Assembly (NCBI GenBank): GCA_964620345.1
Contig: CAZUHK010000023.1
Coordinates: 1-24,596 of the forward strand
Length of the DNA stretch: 24,596 nt
Reading direction: 5' to 3'
Origin: CAZUHK01 sp964620345
GTDB lineage: Bacteria; Planctomycetota; Phycisphaerae; Phycisphaerales; Zrk34
Part shown: piece after piece, positions 9,313 through 16,657 of the stretch
Position numbering within the stretch: position 1 is the stretch's first letter
Layout of the letters: every line of letters starts with the position of its first letter
Notes under the pieces: model-generated
Databases searched by the model: none
What the model was told of the DNA's origin: nothing
The model's input: only the letters and a program-made list of their open reading frames with translations
Program-made: the position numbers and the translations under genes

Positions 9313-11397
9313 TTACTTGCGACGAATCAATCCCACGACGGCTCCGGCGATGAGCGTGGCCAGCGGCAGCCCGGCCAGCAGCAGCCAGCCGACCAGCCGG
9401 CCATCGGTCTCGGTGATCCGGCCGATGCGCCGAATGTCCTGCGACTGAGCGCCCGTGCCGATCAGTTCATCCATGCCCGTCAGCCAGTACACGCTGTTGG
9501 CGAACAGTTCGGCGTTGCCCGGCAGCACCAGCTCCTCGACGACCGCCAGGCCGCCTTCCTGGATCACCGCGCGTTCACGCAGGACCATCTGGTTGGTGAC
9601 CAGTTGACTGTCGGCGAACATCACCATGCGCTGGCCATCGGCCTGGGCCTCTGCGGCGACGGCGATGGGAAACGGCCCGGCGTCTTCGGTTTGCGGATCG
9701 TGCTGCGGCCAGGCGCTCTGGTCCATCCAGTCGTGCTCGGCCCAGGCCGCGTCGTCCGTGTGTACCAGGGGCCAGCCCTCGGCCTCGGTCGCGCCGGCGT
9801 CGACCGTCAACTGCACCACCGCGCCGGCGAGGATCGATCGGCCCGCCAGCGACTGCGCGATCGGGTGATCGTCGGTCCATCGCGTGGTGCGGATCGCGCT
9901 GGTCGGAAGCACTTGGCCGTCCTGGCCGACGCGCGTGCTGAGCACCAGGTGCGTCGGCTCGGCGGTGATGCCGAACTTCTGCGCGATCGTGGCCAGCGGG
10001 TCTTCGGGGTTGGGCATGCTCATCGGCCGCCGCGCCACGGGCAGGAGGAATGGCTCGCCGGACGCGATCGTCTCGGCCAGCGCCTGATCGACGGCAAAAG
10101 CCGACGGATCGAACTGTTCGCTGGGCACGAAAATCCAGACGACCGGCTGGCCTTCATCGGGCTGCGGGCGTTCGCCGGCGGGCATCGGGCCGAACTGCGT
10201 CTGTCGGCCGCCGGGGAACCACTCGGTCACCTCGAAGTTCATCTTCAGCAGCCGGTCGGCCACGTGGCCGTAGGTGCCGCGCGGCCCGATGGCCGGCTGC
10301 GGCCCGGCGGTGACGAACACCACCAGCGGCGGGTTGTCCAGCGTCAGCGAAAGGATCGCGCCGGTCACCGCCTCCTCGCCGCGGAACCGTTGCTCGGTCG
10401 AGCCGTCGTCGGATTCGGGCGTGGAATAAACGTCGGCCAGCTCGAGCGTGGTCATCGCCGTATCACTCATCACCGCGACGGTGTTGGCGCCCAGCACGCT
10501 CTTGCGCACGGCGTTGTAGTCGGCAAGATCGACCGCATCGAGTTGCGCAAGCGCGTCCTCCAGCCGGCTGAGCATCTCGGCCGCGGCCTTGCGGAACGCG
10601 GTGAACGTTTCGCGCACGGCTGGGTCGGCGTCGTCGCCGACGTAGTCGGCCGTGCCCTTGCGGATCTCGGTCAGCCCGGCCTTGAGGTTGTCGATCGGCT
10701 GGCGGACCAGGTCGATCGCCTCCTCGTAGGCCGGCAGCGGCTGTTCCTTGATCGCCGCGACACGGGAGAGCGCTTCATCGAGCTGCATGTTCACCGGGGC
10801 GCTGGCCAGCGAGCGGGCGAGGGTCTGCGTGTTCGTCGCCGCGCCTTCGCTGACCTTTTGCACCCCGGGCAACCGCTGCAGCAGGTAAGTCGACTGGGCG
10901 TTGGCAAACTGTTTGATCCGGGCAAACGTGTCGATGGCCCGGTCGATCGCCGCGTCGGCGGTCTGTGTCGGCTCCTCGTACAAACCGCGCACCTCGGCGA
11001 GAAACGCCTCGACCGCTTCGATGTCGTTCGCATCGACCTGATCGACCGTGATCTTCGCCCCGCCGCGCAGCGCGTACTCGCCCAGCAGGTCTTCAAAGTC
11101 CTCGATCATCTTCGCGGTGGTCGGCTCCAGCCGCATGCCCGAGGCGAACACGGTCACGATGCGCAGATCCCGCTCAAGCGAGGCCAGCAGCTTCTCGGTC
11201 TGCTCGCTGAGGGTGTACTTGCGGCTGGCGGTCATGTCGATGCGCGTGCCCGGCCACTGGCCGGCCTTACGCACCGCCAGCCAGTTGACCAGCACCACGA
11301 TCGCAAGCACCGCGATCAACAGCACCGCCACGTTCGTGCCGTACGCGATGCGGCGCTGCCACTGGTTGGGCGTCTTGTTCTGCTGCGTCTGATTCAT
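9313..11397 (-). CDS. GldG-like ABC transporter auxiliary protein
   Basis: The 694 residues resemble the GldG/ABC_transp_aux family. An N-terminal membrane helix (about 20-42, NVAVLLIAVLAIVVLVNWLA) precedes the typical DMTASRKYTLSEQTEKLLASL segment. A long extracytoplasmic domain follows, then a C-terminal helix (about 672-690, WLLLAGLPLATLIAGAVVGL) ending RRK. The family accompanies GldA (ATPase) and GldF (permease) in gliding Bacteroidetes. In other phyla the same set occurs without gliding and its substrate is unknown. A region around 125-330 is rich in helices and may form a coiled coil. It sits between the permease (34-nt spacer with heptad repeats) and the DUF4340 gene (5-nt spacer), clearly one operon. 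The phrase gliding protein should not be taken as function here. Confidence 0.85.
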   Translation of the reverse strand: MNQTQQNKTPNQWQRRIAYGTNVAVLLIAVLAIVVLVNWLAVRKAGQWPGTRIDMTASRKYTLSEQTEKLLASLERDLRIVTVFASGMRLEPTTAKMIEDFEDLLGEYALRGGAKITVDQVDANDIEAVEAFLAEVRGLYEEPTQTADAAIDRAIDTFARIKQFANAQSTYLLQRLPGVQKVSEGAATNTQTLARSLASAPVNMQLDEALSRVAAIKEQPLPAYEEAIDLVRQPIDNLKAGLTEIRKGTADYVGDDADPAVRETFTAFRKAAAEMLSRLEDALAQLDAVDLADYNAVRKSVLGANTVAVMSDTAMTTLELADVYSTPESDDGSTEQRFRGEEAVTGAILSLTLDNPPLVVFVTAGPQPAIGPRGTYGHVADRLLKMNFEVTEWFPGGRQTQFGPMPAGERPQPDEGQPVVWIFVPSEQFDPSAFAVDQALAETIASGEPFLLPVARRPMSMPNPEDPLATIAQKFGITAEPTHLVLSTRVGQDGQVLPTSAIRTTRWTDDHPIAQSLAGRSILAGAVVQLTVDAGATEAEGWPLVHTDDAAWAEHDWMDQSAWPQHDPQTEDAGPFPIAVAAEAQADGQRMVMFADSQLVTNQMVLRERAVIQEGGLAVVEELVLPGNAELFANSVYWLTGMDELIGTGAQSQDIRRIGRITETDGRLVGWLLLAGLPLATLIAGAVVGLIRRK

Positions 11398-11401
11398 TCG
11401 G

Positions 11402-11422
11402 CAATCCGCGATCCGAAATCCG
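11402..11422. repeat. Triple heptad repeat CGGATNN in the permease-GldG spacer
   Basis: On the minus strand the spacer reads CGGATTT, CGGATCG, CGGATTG in perfect 7-nt register (11422 to 11402). It fills most of the 34-nt gap before the GldG-like ATG, where a ribosome-binding site would be expected. No Shine-Dalgarno sequence is visible in the gap. Confidence 0.6.
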
Positions 11423-11431
11423 TGATGCTTC

Positions 11432-12148
11432 TCACCGCCACTTGCGGCTCTCCAGGGCCTTGATCGCCATCACCAGGAACAGCGCGATGCCGCCCAGGAA
11501 ATACGTGATGTTGCTCACGTCGATCAGGCCCTTGGCAAAATCCTCGTACTGGTTGTTCACGTTGACAAACGCCGCGGCCTGCGCCAGGCGCTGCGGCAGA
11601 TATTGCGGCAGGATCCACATCGCCACGGTGAAAAAGAGAATGATGAACACCGTCACGATGAACGCGATGATCTGGTTGCGCGACAGCACGCTGGCGAACG
11701 TGCCGATCGCCAGGTACATCCCGCCGACCAGCAGCAGCCCGATGTAGCCGGACACCAGCGGCCCGAGGTCCGGGTCGGCCCATATCTCCAGCACCGCCAC
11801 GTACGCCAGCGTCGGCAGCAGCACCACCGCGAAAAACGTCCACGCCCCAAGCCACTTGCCCACGATCACCTGCGTGTCGCTCACCGGCGCGGTCAGCAGC
11901 GGCTCGATCGTCCCGCTGCGCAGCTCCTCGCTCATCAGCCGCATGCTGATCGCCGGCGTGATCGCGATGAGCACGAAGATGATCGGCGCAAACCAGTACC
12001 GCAGCTCCGCCGGCTGGTCCGCCGCGAACACGTTGCTCACAAAGAACAACCCACTGAGCAACAGGAACAACGTGATCACCACGTAAGCGATCGGCGACAG
12101 AAAGTAACTCGCCAGTTCCCGATTCGCGATGTGCAGTGTCTTACGCAT
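11432..12148 (-). CDS. ABC-2 type transporter permease (GldF-like)
   Basis: This 238-residue integral membrane protein has about six hydrophobic segments, including SPIAYVVITLFLLLSGLFFV, WFAPIIFVLIAITPAISM and IAFIVTVFIILFFTVAMWIL. The motif EELRSGTIEPLLTAPVSD after the second segment is the conserved cytoplasmic coupling region of ABC-2/GldF permeases. It should form the membrane channel driven by the ATPase encoded just upstream and act with the GldG-like protein downstream. Length matches the GldF family (about 240). The start ATG gives the usual N-terminus (MRKTLHIANRELASYF). The gap to the ATPase gene is unusually long for an operon and holds an inverted repeat. Confidence 0.9.
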   Translation of the reverse strand: MRKTLHIANRELASYFLSPIAYVVITLFLLLSGLFFVSNVFAADQPAELRYWFAPIIFVLIAITPAISMRLMSEELRSGTIEPLLTAPVSDTQVIVGKWLGAWTFFAVVLLPTLAYVAVLEIWADPDLGPLVSGYIGLLLVGGMYLAIGTFASVLSRNQIIAFIVTVFIILFFTVAMWILPQYLPQRLAQAAAFVNVNNQYEDFAKGLIDVSNITYFLGGIALFLVMAIKALESRKWR

Positions 12149-12167
12149 GGGCTTCTATGGAATTCAG

Positions 12168-12245
12168 CCACGAAGACGCCGAAGACTCGAAGACACAAAG
12201 ACATTCATTTGCTTTGTGATCTTCGTGACTTGGTGAACTTTGTGG
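12168..12245. repeat. Imperfect inverted repeat of CGAAGA/CACAAAG-rich type
   Basis: Left arm 12168-12200 begins CCACGAAGAC and ends GACACAAAG. Right arm 12212-12245 begins CTTTGTGATC and ends ACTTTGTGG. The arms are imperfect reverse complements of 33 and 34 nt around an 11-nt loop. Each arm is built from repeated (C/T)(G/A)AAGA-like units, and the element is clearly more A/T-rich than the flanking genes. Similar CCACGAAGACACAAAG-type intergenic elements are, to my recollection, scattered in several environmental phyla, which I could not check. It lies in the ATPase-permease spacer and would fold into a large hairpin in the mRNA. Confidence 0.75.
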
Positions 12246-12266
12246 ATTGATCTTAAGGGCATTTGC

Positions 12267-13214
12267 TCACGCCGCCTCGATGTTGGCGGTGGCGGTGATC
12301 TGGATGAAGTATTCCTCGAGCGAGCCGACTTCGTAGCGCATGGATCGCGGCACCCAGCCGCGCTCGACGATGCACTTGCCCAGGGCGGGGCGGATGTCGG
12401 CCTCGGTGTCCTTCGGGGCGATCCGGGCCGTACACCAGCCCCCGGCCGATTCGGTCTGCACCGTGCCGACCGCGGCCAGCGCCTCGAGCGCCTTGCGCAC
12501 GTCCTGCTCGCCGGCCTGAACCTCGACGATCACCCGCCCGCCGCTGCGCACCTTCGCGCGCAGTTGGTCGGGCGTGCCCCGGGCGACGATGCGCCCGCGG
12601 TTGATGATGACCACGTCCTGGCAGGTCTTCTCGACCTCCGGCAGGATGTGCGTCGAGAGCAACACGGTTTTCGTGCCGGCCATGTCGCGAATCAGTTGGC
12701 GCACCGCGGTGATCTGCGCCGGGTCGAGGCCGGCCGTCGGTTCATCGAGGATCAGCACCGGCGGGTCGTGCAACATCGCCTGGGCCAGCCCGACGCGCTG
12801 GCGATTGCCCTTGGACAATTGCCCGACGGGTCGGCGTCGGATCGCGGTCAGGCCGCACCGGTCGGCCAGGGCGTCGATGCGTGCCGTGCGGGCCTTGCGC
12901 GGCAGGCCGTGCAGCTTGCCGAAGTAGTGCAGGTGTTCGTCGACCCGCATCTCGGGGTACAGCGGGGTGTTTTCGGGCATGTAGCCGATGCGTGAACGCA
13001 CGGCATGGGAATCGGTGACCACATCTTGGCCGTCGACGCTCGCCGAGCCGCGGGTGGGCGGCATGTAGCCGGTGATGATGCGGATGGCGGTGGACTTGCC
13101 GGCCCCGTTGGGCCCGAGGAAGCCGACGATGCGGCCGCGGTCGACGTCCAGATCGATCGCGTCCAGCGCCAGCGTCGGGCCGTACCACTTGGTCAACTGT
13201 CGTGCCTGGATCAT
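12267..13214 (-). CDS. ABC transporter ATP-binding protein (GldA-like)
   Basis: This 315-residue cytoplasmic ATPase powers the adjacent permease. Walker A GPNGAGKST is at 34-42, the Q-loop region GYMPENTPLYPEMRV at about 78-91, signature LSKGNRQRV at 133-141, Walker B VLILDEPTAGLDP at 153-165, and the switch His in LLSTHIL. About 90 residues follow the core, as is common in ABC-2 partners that also bind the permease. I chose ATG at 13214 because AGGGAA lies a few bases upstream. An in-frame extension to 13247 adds unlikely residues. It is the first gene of the ATPase-permease-GldG-DUF4340 operon and diverges from the kinase gene. Confidence 0.93.
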   Translation of the reverse strand: MIQARQLTKWYGPTLALDAIDLDVDRGRIVGFLGPNGAGKSTAIRIITGYMPPTRGSASVDGQDVVTDSHAVRSRIGYMPENTPLYPEMRVDEHLHYFGKLHGLPRKARTARIDALADRCGLTAIRRRPVGQLSKGNRQRVGLAQAMLHDPPVLILDEPTAGLDPAQITAVRQLIRDMAGTKTVLLSTHILPEVEKTCQDVVIINRGRIVARGTPDQLRAKVRSGGRVIVEVQAGEQDVRKALEALAAVGTVQTESAGGWCTARIAPKDTEADIRPALGKCIVERGWVPRSMRYEVGSLEEYFIQITATANIEAA

Positions 13215-13243
13215 TCGGCTTCCCTGCGAACCATTGGAACACG

Positions 13244-13275
13244 ACAATAGGCGCGAAAGCCGGTGGTCATGTCAA
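13244..13275 (-). promoter_or_regulatory. Candidate promoter for the ABC/Gld operon
   Basis: A perfect TTGACA lies on the minus strand at 13275-13270. The best -10 candidate is TATTGT at 13249-13244, but the spacer is 20 nt, longer than usual. Alternatives at 17-18 nt are worse. Position (30 nt before the ATPase start) and the back-to-back layout with the kinase promoter support it. Confidence 0.35.
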
Positions 13276-13299
13276 GTGCCGCCCTTGCCGATCCAAAGA

Positions 13300-13328
13300 T
13301 TGACAGTGGTTGGGCACAGGTCTAGTCT
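13300..13328 (+). promoter_or_regulatory. Sigma-70-type promoter for the kinase-thioredoxin pair
   Basis: TTGACA (13300-13305) and TAGTCT (13323-13328) are separated by exactly 17 nt. The start would be near 13335, giving a leader of about 58 nt that includes AAGG eight nt before the kinase ATG. Together with the TTGACA on the other strand this forms a compact divergent promoter region. Confidence 0.65.
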
Positions 13329-13392
13329 CTTACGTCCACTGCTTGGCCGGGTTCGTCGCCGGCCGCCGGTCCTTCGCAACAAGGCGTCGTGC

Positions 13393-14604
13393 ATGGCCGA
13401 ACAGGCGATCAGCAACACCGACAGCATTCTCGGCCGCACCGTGGTCGAGATGGGCTTGGCCACCGAGGACGAGGTGCGCGAGCTTGCTGAGCAAAGCGCC
13501 GCGGGCAAGTCGCTGGGTGAACGGCTTGTGGACCAGGGCCTGGTGACGCAGAAGCAGATGAGCCGCGTGCGGCAGTCGGTCGAGGCCAAGAAGTCCAACC
13601 AGCAGATTCCCGGCTACCAGATCGTGCGCAAGCTCGGCGCGGGGGCGATGGCCAGCGTGTTCGAGGCCAAGCAGGTCTCGCTGGACCGGACGGTGGCGAT
13701 CAAGGTGCTGCCCAAGAAGTACATGACCGACCCGGGCTTCGTCGAGCGGTTCTACGCCGAGGGCCGGGCCGCGGCCAAGCTCAACCACCCCAACATCGTC
13801 CAGGCGATCGACGTGGGCAAGGCCGGCGACTTCCATTACTTCGTGATGGAATACGTCGAGGGCTCGATGGTGTACGACCACCTCGTCGAGCACGGCAAGT
13901 ACGACGAGGCCGAGGCGCTGAAGATCATCATCCAGATCGCTCGGGCGCTGGAACACGCGCACTGCAAGGGCTTCATGCACCGCGACGTGAAGCCCAAGAA
14001 CATCATGATCACCAAGCAGGGCACGGCGAAGCTGGCCGACATGGGCCTGGCCCGGCAGGTGACCGATGTCGAGGCCGCCGAGGCCGAGGCGGGCAAGGCC
14101 TTCGGCACGCCGTACTACATCAGCCCCGAGCAGGTCCGCGGCGAAATCGACATCGATTTCCGCGCCGACATCTACGGCCTGGGCGCGACGTTCTACCACA
14201 TGCTCACCGGCAAGGTGCCGTTCGACGGGCCCAACCCCTCGACGGTCATGCACAAGCACCTCAAGCAGCCGCTGACCCCGCCGGATCACATCAACCCCGA
14301 CCTCTCCCAAGGTGTGTGCGAGATCATCGAGGTGATGATGGCCAAGGATCGCAACGAACGCTACGCCTCGACCGGTGACCTGCTGGCCGACCTCGAAGCG
14401 GTGGCCGGGGGCGAGCCGCCGCGGCAGGCGCGCAAGAAGTTCGAGGTCTCTCAATTGGCGGGGCTGGAAGAGGGCGGCGTCGAGCTGGGCGATCAGCAGG
14501 CCGGCGCCCCGGCCAAGCCGCTCTTGGAGCAGCCGATCTTCTGGGTCGCGGTCGGCAGCATCGTGCTCAACATCATCCTCGCAATCGTGGCGATCCTCAC
14601 ATGA
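13393..14604 (+). CDS. Tail-anchored Ser/Thr protein kinase with N-terminal accessory domain
   Basis: This is a eukaryotic-like (Hanks-type) kinase of 403 residues. Residues 11-60 (ILGRTVVEMGLATEDEVREL, GERLVDQGLVT) resemble the small helical N-terminal domain of type II secretion ATPases (MshEN-like), often a ligand-sensing module. The kinase domain spans about 75-340: glycine loop LGAGAMASVFEAK, Lys104 in VAIKVL, catalytic HRDVKPKN (Asp198, Asn203), DMG instead of DFG at 216-218, then GTPYYISPEQ. All core residues for activity are present. A single hydrophobic helix (382-402) ends the protein, so it is tail-anchored with the kinase in the cytoplasm, and there is no extracellular sensor. ATG 13393 has AAGG 8 nt upstream. 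It overlaps the thioredoxin gene by 4 nt. Confidence 0.92.
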   Translation: MAEQAISNTDSILGRTVVEMGLATEDEVRELAEQSAAGKSLGERLVDQGLVTQKQMSRVRQSVEAKKSNQQIPGYQIVRKLGAGAMASVFEAKQVSLDRTVAIKVLPKKYMTDPGFVERFYAEGRAAAKLNHPNIVQAIDVGKAGDFHYFVMEYVEGSMVYDHLVEHGKYDEAEALKIIIQIARALEHAHCKGFMHRDVKPKNIMITKQGTAKLADMGLARQVTDVEAAEAEAGKAFGTPYYISPEQVRGEIDIDFRADIYGLGATFYHMLTGKVPFDGPNPSTVMHKHLKQPLTPPDHINPDLSQGVCEIIEVMMAKDRNERYASTGDLLADLEAVAGGEPPRQARKKFEVSQLAGLEEGGVELGDQQAGAPAKPLLEQPIFWVAVGSIVLNIILAIVAILT

Positions 14605-15065
14605 CCCGGCCCGGCTTCATCCAGACGCTCGTGGTGGTGGCGCTGATCGCGATGTTCGTGGGGGTGTTCTGGTTCTCGCAGCGCACGCCGGCCAACGACA
14701 TCGCCTGGGTCACGGACTACGAGGCGGCCCGGCAGACCGCGGCCGACCGGGGCAAACCGATGCTGCTGTATTTCACCGCCGACTGGTGCCCGCCGTGCAA
14801 GCAGATGAAGCGTGAAGTCTGGCCGCGCGCCGACGTGGCCGAGGCGGTCAACGGCCAAGTGGTACCGGTGTACGTCGATACGGACAAGCAGCGGGCGCTG
14901 GCCCAGCGGTACGGCGTGGAATCGATTCCGACGATGATGTTTGTCGCGGCCGACGGCGAACTGCTGACCAACGCCGCGCCGCAGCGGGTCGTGGGCTACC
15001 AGTCGGCCGAGCGGTTGATCGACATGGCGCGGCAGGCCGGGCGGCTCACCGCAGGCCAACGCTGA
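14601..15065 (+). CDS. Membrane-anchored thioredoxin-fold protein
   Basis: The 154 residues comprise one N-terminal membrane helix (about 8-25, QTLVVVALIAMFVGVFWF) and a thioredoxin fold. The active site is WCPPC (62-66) in LYFTADWCPPCKQM, and the cis-proline is at 110 in SIPTMMF. It resembles Thioredoxin_7/DsbD C-terminal-type proteins that exchange disulfides on the outer side of the membrane, but a signal peptidase site is not evident, so it is probably anchored. Its ATG overlaps the kinase TGA (ATGA), implying translational coupling and stoichiometric production with the kinase. The link between redox state and kinase is inferred only from this. Its 3' end overlaps ridA by 20 bp on the opposite strand. 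Confidence 0.9.
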   Translation: MTRPGFIQTLVVVALIAMFVGVFWFSQRTPANDIAWVTDYEAARQTAADRGKPMLLYFTADWCPPCKQMKREVWPRADVAEAVNGQVVPVYVDTDKQRALAQRYGVESIPTMMFVAADGELLTNAAPQRVVGYQSAERLIDMARQAGRLTAGQR

Positions 15066-15507
15066 GCTCGACCTCGACCGCGGCGTTGAGCGGCAGGGCA
15101 TTGACGCCGACCGCCGCCCGCGCATGCTTGCCGGCCTCACCGAAAATATCCATGAGCAGGTCGCTGGCGCCGTTGGCCACCTCCGACTGCTTGCCGAACT
15201 GCTCGGCGCTTTGGACGAACACGCCCACGCGGACGATCCGCTCGAACCGCGACCAGTCGCCACCGAGGTAGTCGGCCACGACCGCCAGGGCGTTGATCAC
15301 GCATTGCCGCGCCGCCGCGGTCGCCTCGGCGATCTTCACGGGCGAGGGCACCTTGCCTTCGGCCATCAGCTCGCCGTCGCGCAGCGGCAACTGCCCGCTG
15401 ACGTAGAGGATGCCGCCGGCTTCGACCGCCGGCACGTACGACGCGATCGGCCGCGGCGGGGCGGGCAATGTGATGTACAGCGCGCTCAACCGCGCGGGGA
15501 TGTCCAT
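15046..15507 (-). CDS. RidA family protein (YjgF/YER057c/UK114)
   Basis: RidA proteins hydrolyse reactive enamine/imine intermediates such as 2-aminoacrylate released by PLP enzymes. The 153 residues show the fold motifs (ILYVSGQLPLRDG, AARQCVINALAVV, VRVGVFVQS, VEVELSVGL). Arg130 in HARAAVGV matches the catalytic Arg of RidA and Glu146 the conserved acidic partner. It is about 25 residues longer than classical RidA (about 128), as in a common longer subfamily whose substrate is uncertain. ATG 15507 is preceded by AGGAG at good spacing. The gene diverges from fliM and overlaps the thioredoxin gene tail-to-tail. Confidence 0.88.
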   Translation of the reverse strand: MDIPARLSALYITLPAPPRPIASYVPAVEAGGILYVSGQLPLRDGELMAEGKVPSPVKIAEATAAARQCVINALAVVADYLGGDWSRFERIVRVGVFVQSAEQFGKQSEVANGASDLLMDIFGEAGKHARAAVGVNALPLNAAVEVELSVGLR

Positions 15508-15613
15508 GCAGCACGCTCCTGGGTCACGACTGTCGACATCATGGCCCGGCTCGCGGGCCCGGTCAACGTTTTCCACCAGGGCAAAGCCCTCAAGCCCGCC
15601 CGCGGGCCTGTCC

Positions 15614-15619
15614 GATAAA
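15614..15619 (+). promoter_or_regulatory. -10-like element immediately before fliM
   Basis: GATAAA ends 6 nt before the fliM ATG. The slightly wider TCCGATAA (15611-15618) matches seven of eight bases of the flagellar sigma-28 -10 consensus GCCGATAA. No good sigma-28 -35 (TAAA) lies at the proper distance, so either a sigma-70 or sigma-28 reading is tentative. No Shine-Dalgarno sequence is present. Confidence 0.35.
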
Positions 15620-15625
15620 CCCGAC

Positions 15626-16648
15626 ATGGCCGATGTTCTCGACCAGCAGGAAGTCGATGCGCTGTTGCAGGCCGTCGATGGGCAGACGCTCGAAACGACC
15701 GATGGCGATTCGGTCGAGGTCTTCAGCACCGCCGATCGGGCCAGGCGGGGGCCGGTCGAGGTCAAGCCGTACGATTTCAAGCGACCCGAGCGCGTCAGCA
15801 AAGACCAGATGCGCTCGCTGGAAACCTTGCACGAGGGCTTCGGGCGGAACCTGGGTGCCTCGCTGTCGGGCTTTTTGCGCACGATCGTCGAGGTCAAGGT
15901 CGCCCGCATCGAGCAGTTGACCTATGGCGAGTTCATTCACTCCCTGCCCAACCCGACCTGCTTCAACCTGCTCACTTGCGAGCCGCTGGACGGGCAGATG
16001 TGCCTCGAGCTCAGCCCGCTGATCATCTACCCGATCATCGATCGGTTGATGGGCGGCTCCAACGCGGAATTGTTCATCCCCCAGCGGCCGCTGACGGTGA
16101 TCGAGTGCCGGCTGGTGAGCAAGATCACCGACCGGGCGATGACGGCGCTGACCGAGGCGTGGGCGGGCCTGCACCCGGTGCAGTTCAAGCTCGAACAGAG
16201 CGAGAGCAACCCGCAGTTCATTCAGATCGTCCCGCCCAATGAGGTGGTGGTCGTGGTCGGCTTCGAGCTGAAGATGGGCGGCCGGGCCGGCACGATGTCG
16301 CTGTGCATCCCGTTCAACGCCATCGAGGCGATCATCGACAAACTCACCAGCCAGTCGTGGCATTCCTACGGCCGCGGCCAGTCCACGCAGCACCTGCGCG
16401 GCCGGCTCAAAACCAAGCTCGACCGCGCCCCGCTGACCGCCGGCGGCATCCTCGCCGAGACGACCATCACCGTCGGCGACCTGTTGAACATGGCGCCGGG
16501 CGACCTGATCGTCACCGACAAGCTCGCGACCCGTCCGGTCGTGCTGGGCATCGAAGGCCGCAAGAAGTTCCTGGCCAACCTCGGCCAGTTCAAGGGCAAG
16601 CGCGCCTTGAAGATCAGCCGAGCGGTCACGCCCAAGGACCGGGTATAA
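15626..16648 (+). CDS. fliM: Flagellar motor switch protein FliM
   Basis: FliM sits in the cytoplasmic C-ring of the flagellum, binds CheY-P and sets rotation direction. The 340 residues start with the CheY-binding segment VLDQQEVDALLQAV (residues 4-17). The middle FliM domain includes NLLTCEPLDGQMCLELSPLI, IIDRLMGGSNAE and the PLTVIECRLV helix. The C-terminal SpoA domain runs from about 250 (TITVGDLLNMAPGDLIVTD, LGIEGRKKFLANLGQFKGK). Length matches the family (about 330-340). No other flagellar gene is in the window, so it is separated from the usual fliL-fliN-fliP cluster at least locally. ATG 15626 was chosen because the conserved N-terminal motif starts there. Upstream is a -10-like box without a ribosome site. 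Confidence 0.94.
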   Translation: MADVLDQQEVDALLQAVDGQTLETTDGDSVEVFSTADRARRGPVEVKPYDFKRPERVSKDQMRSLETLHEGFGRNLGASLSGFLRTIVEVKVARIEQLTYGEFIHSLPNPTCFNLLTCEPLDGQMCLELSPLIIYPIIDRLMGGSNAELFIPQRPLTVIECRLVSKITDRAMTALTEAWAGLHPVQFKLEQSESNPQFIQIVPPNEVVVVVGFELKMGGRAGTMSLCIPFNAIEAIIDKLTSQSWHSYGRGQSTQHLRGRLKTKLDRAPLTAGGILAETTITVGDLLNMAPGDLIVTDKLATRPVVLGIEGRKKFLANLGQFKGKRALKISRAVTPKDRV

Positions 16649-16649
16649 T
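16644..16649 (+). promoter_or_regulatory. Perfect -10 box of the toxin-antitoxin pair
   Basis: TATAAT matches the -10 consensus exactly, overlaps the end of fliM (stop at 16646-16648) and ends 8 nt before the antitoxin ATG. A recognisable -35 is absent. Transcription would start at or within 1-2 nt of the ATG, so the mRNA would be leaderless. Confidence 0.55.
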
Positions 16650-16657
16650 GGCGGGTC

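Noticed and set aside
8117..9448. Long plus-strand frame opposite the DUF4340 gene; similar frames at 9604-11463 and 6161-7882
   Set aside because: These are compositional shadows of the Gld/DUF4340 operon and purF. The minus- or plus-strand real genes carry membrane segments and family motifs, and the shadows do not.
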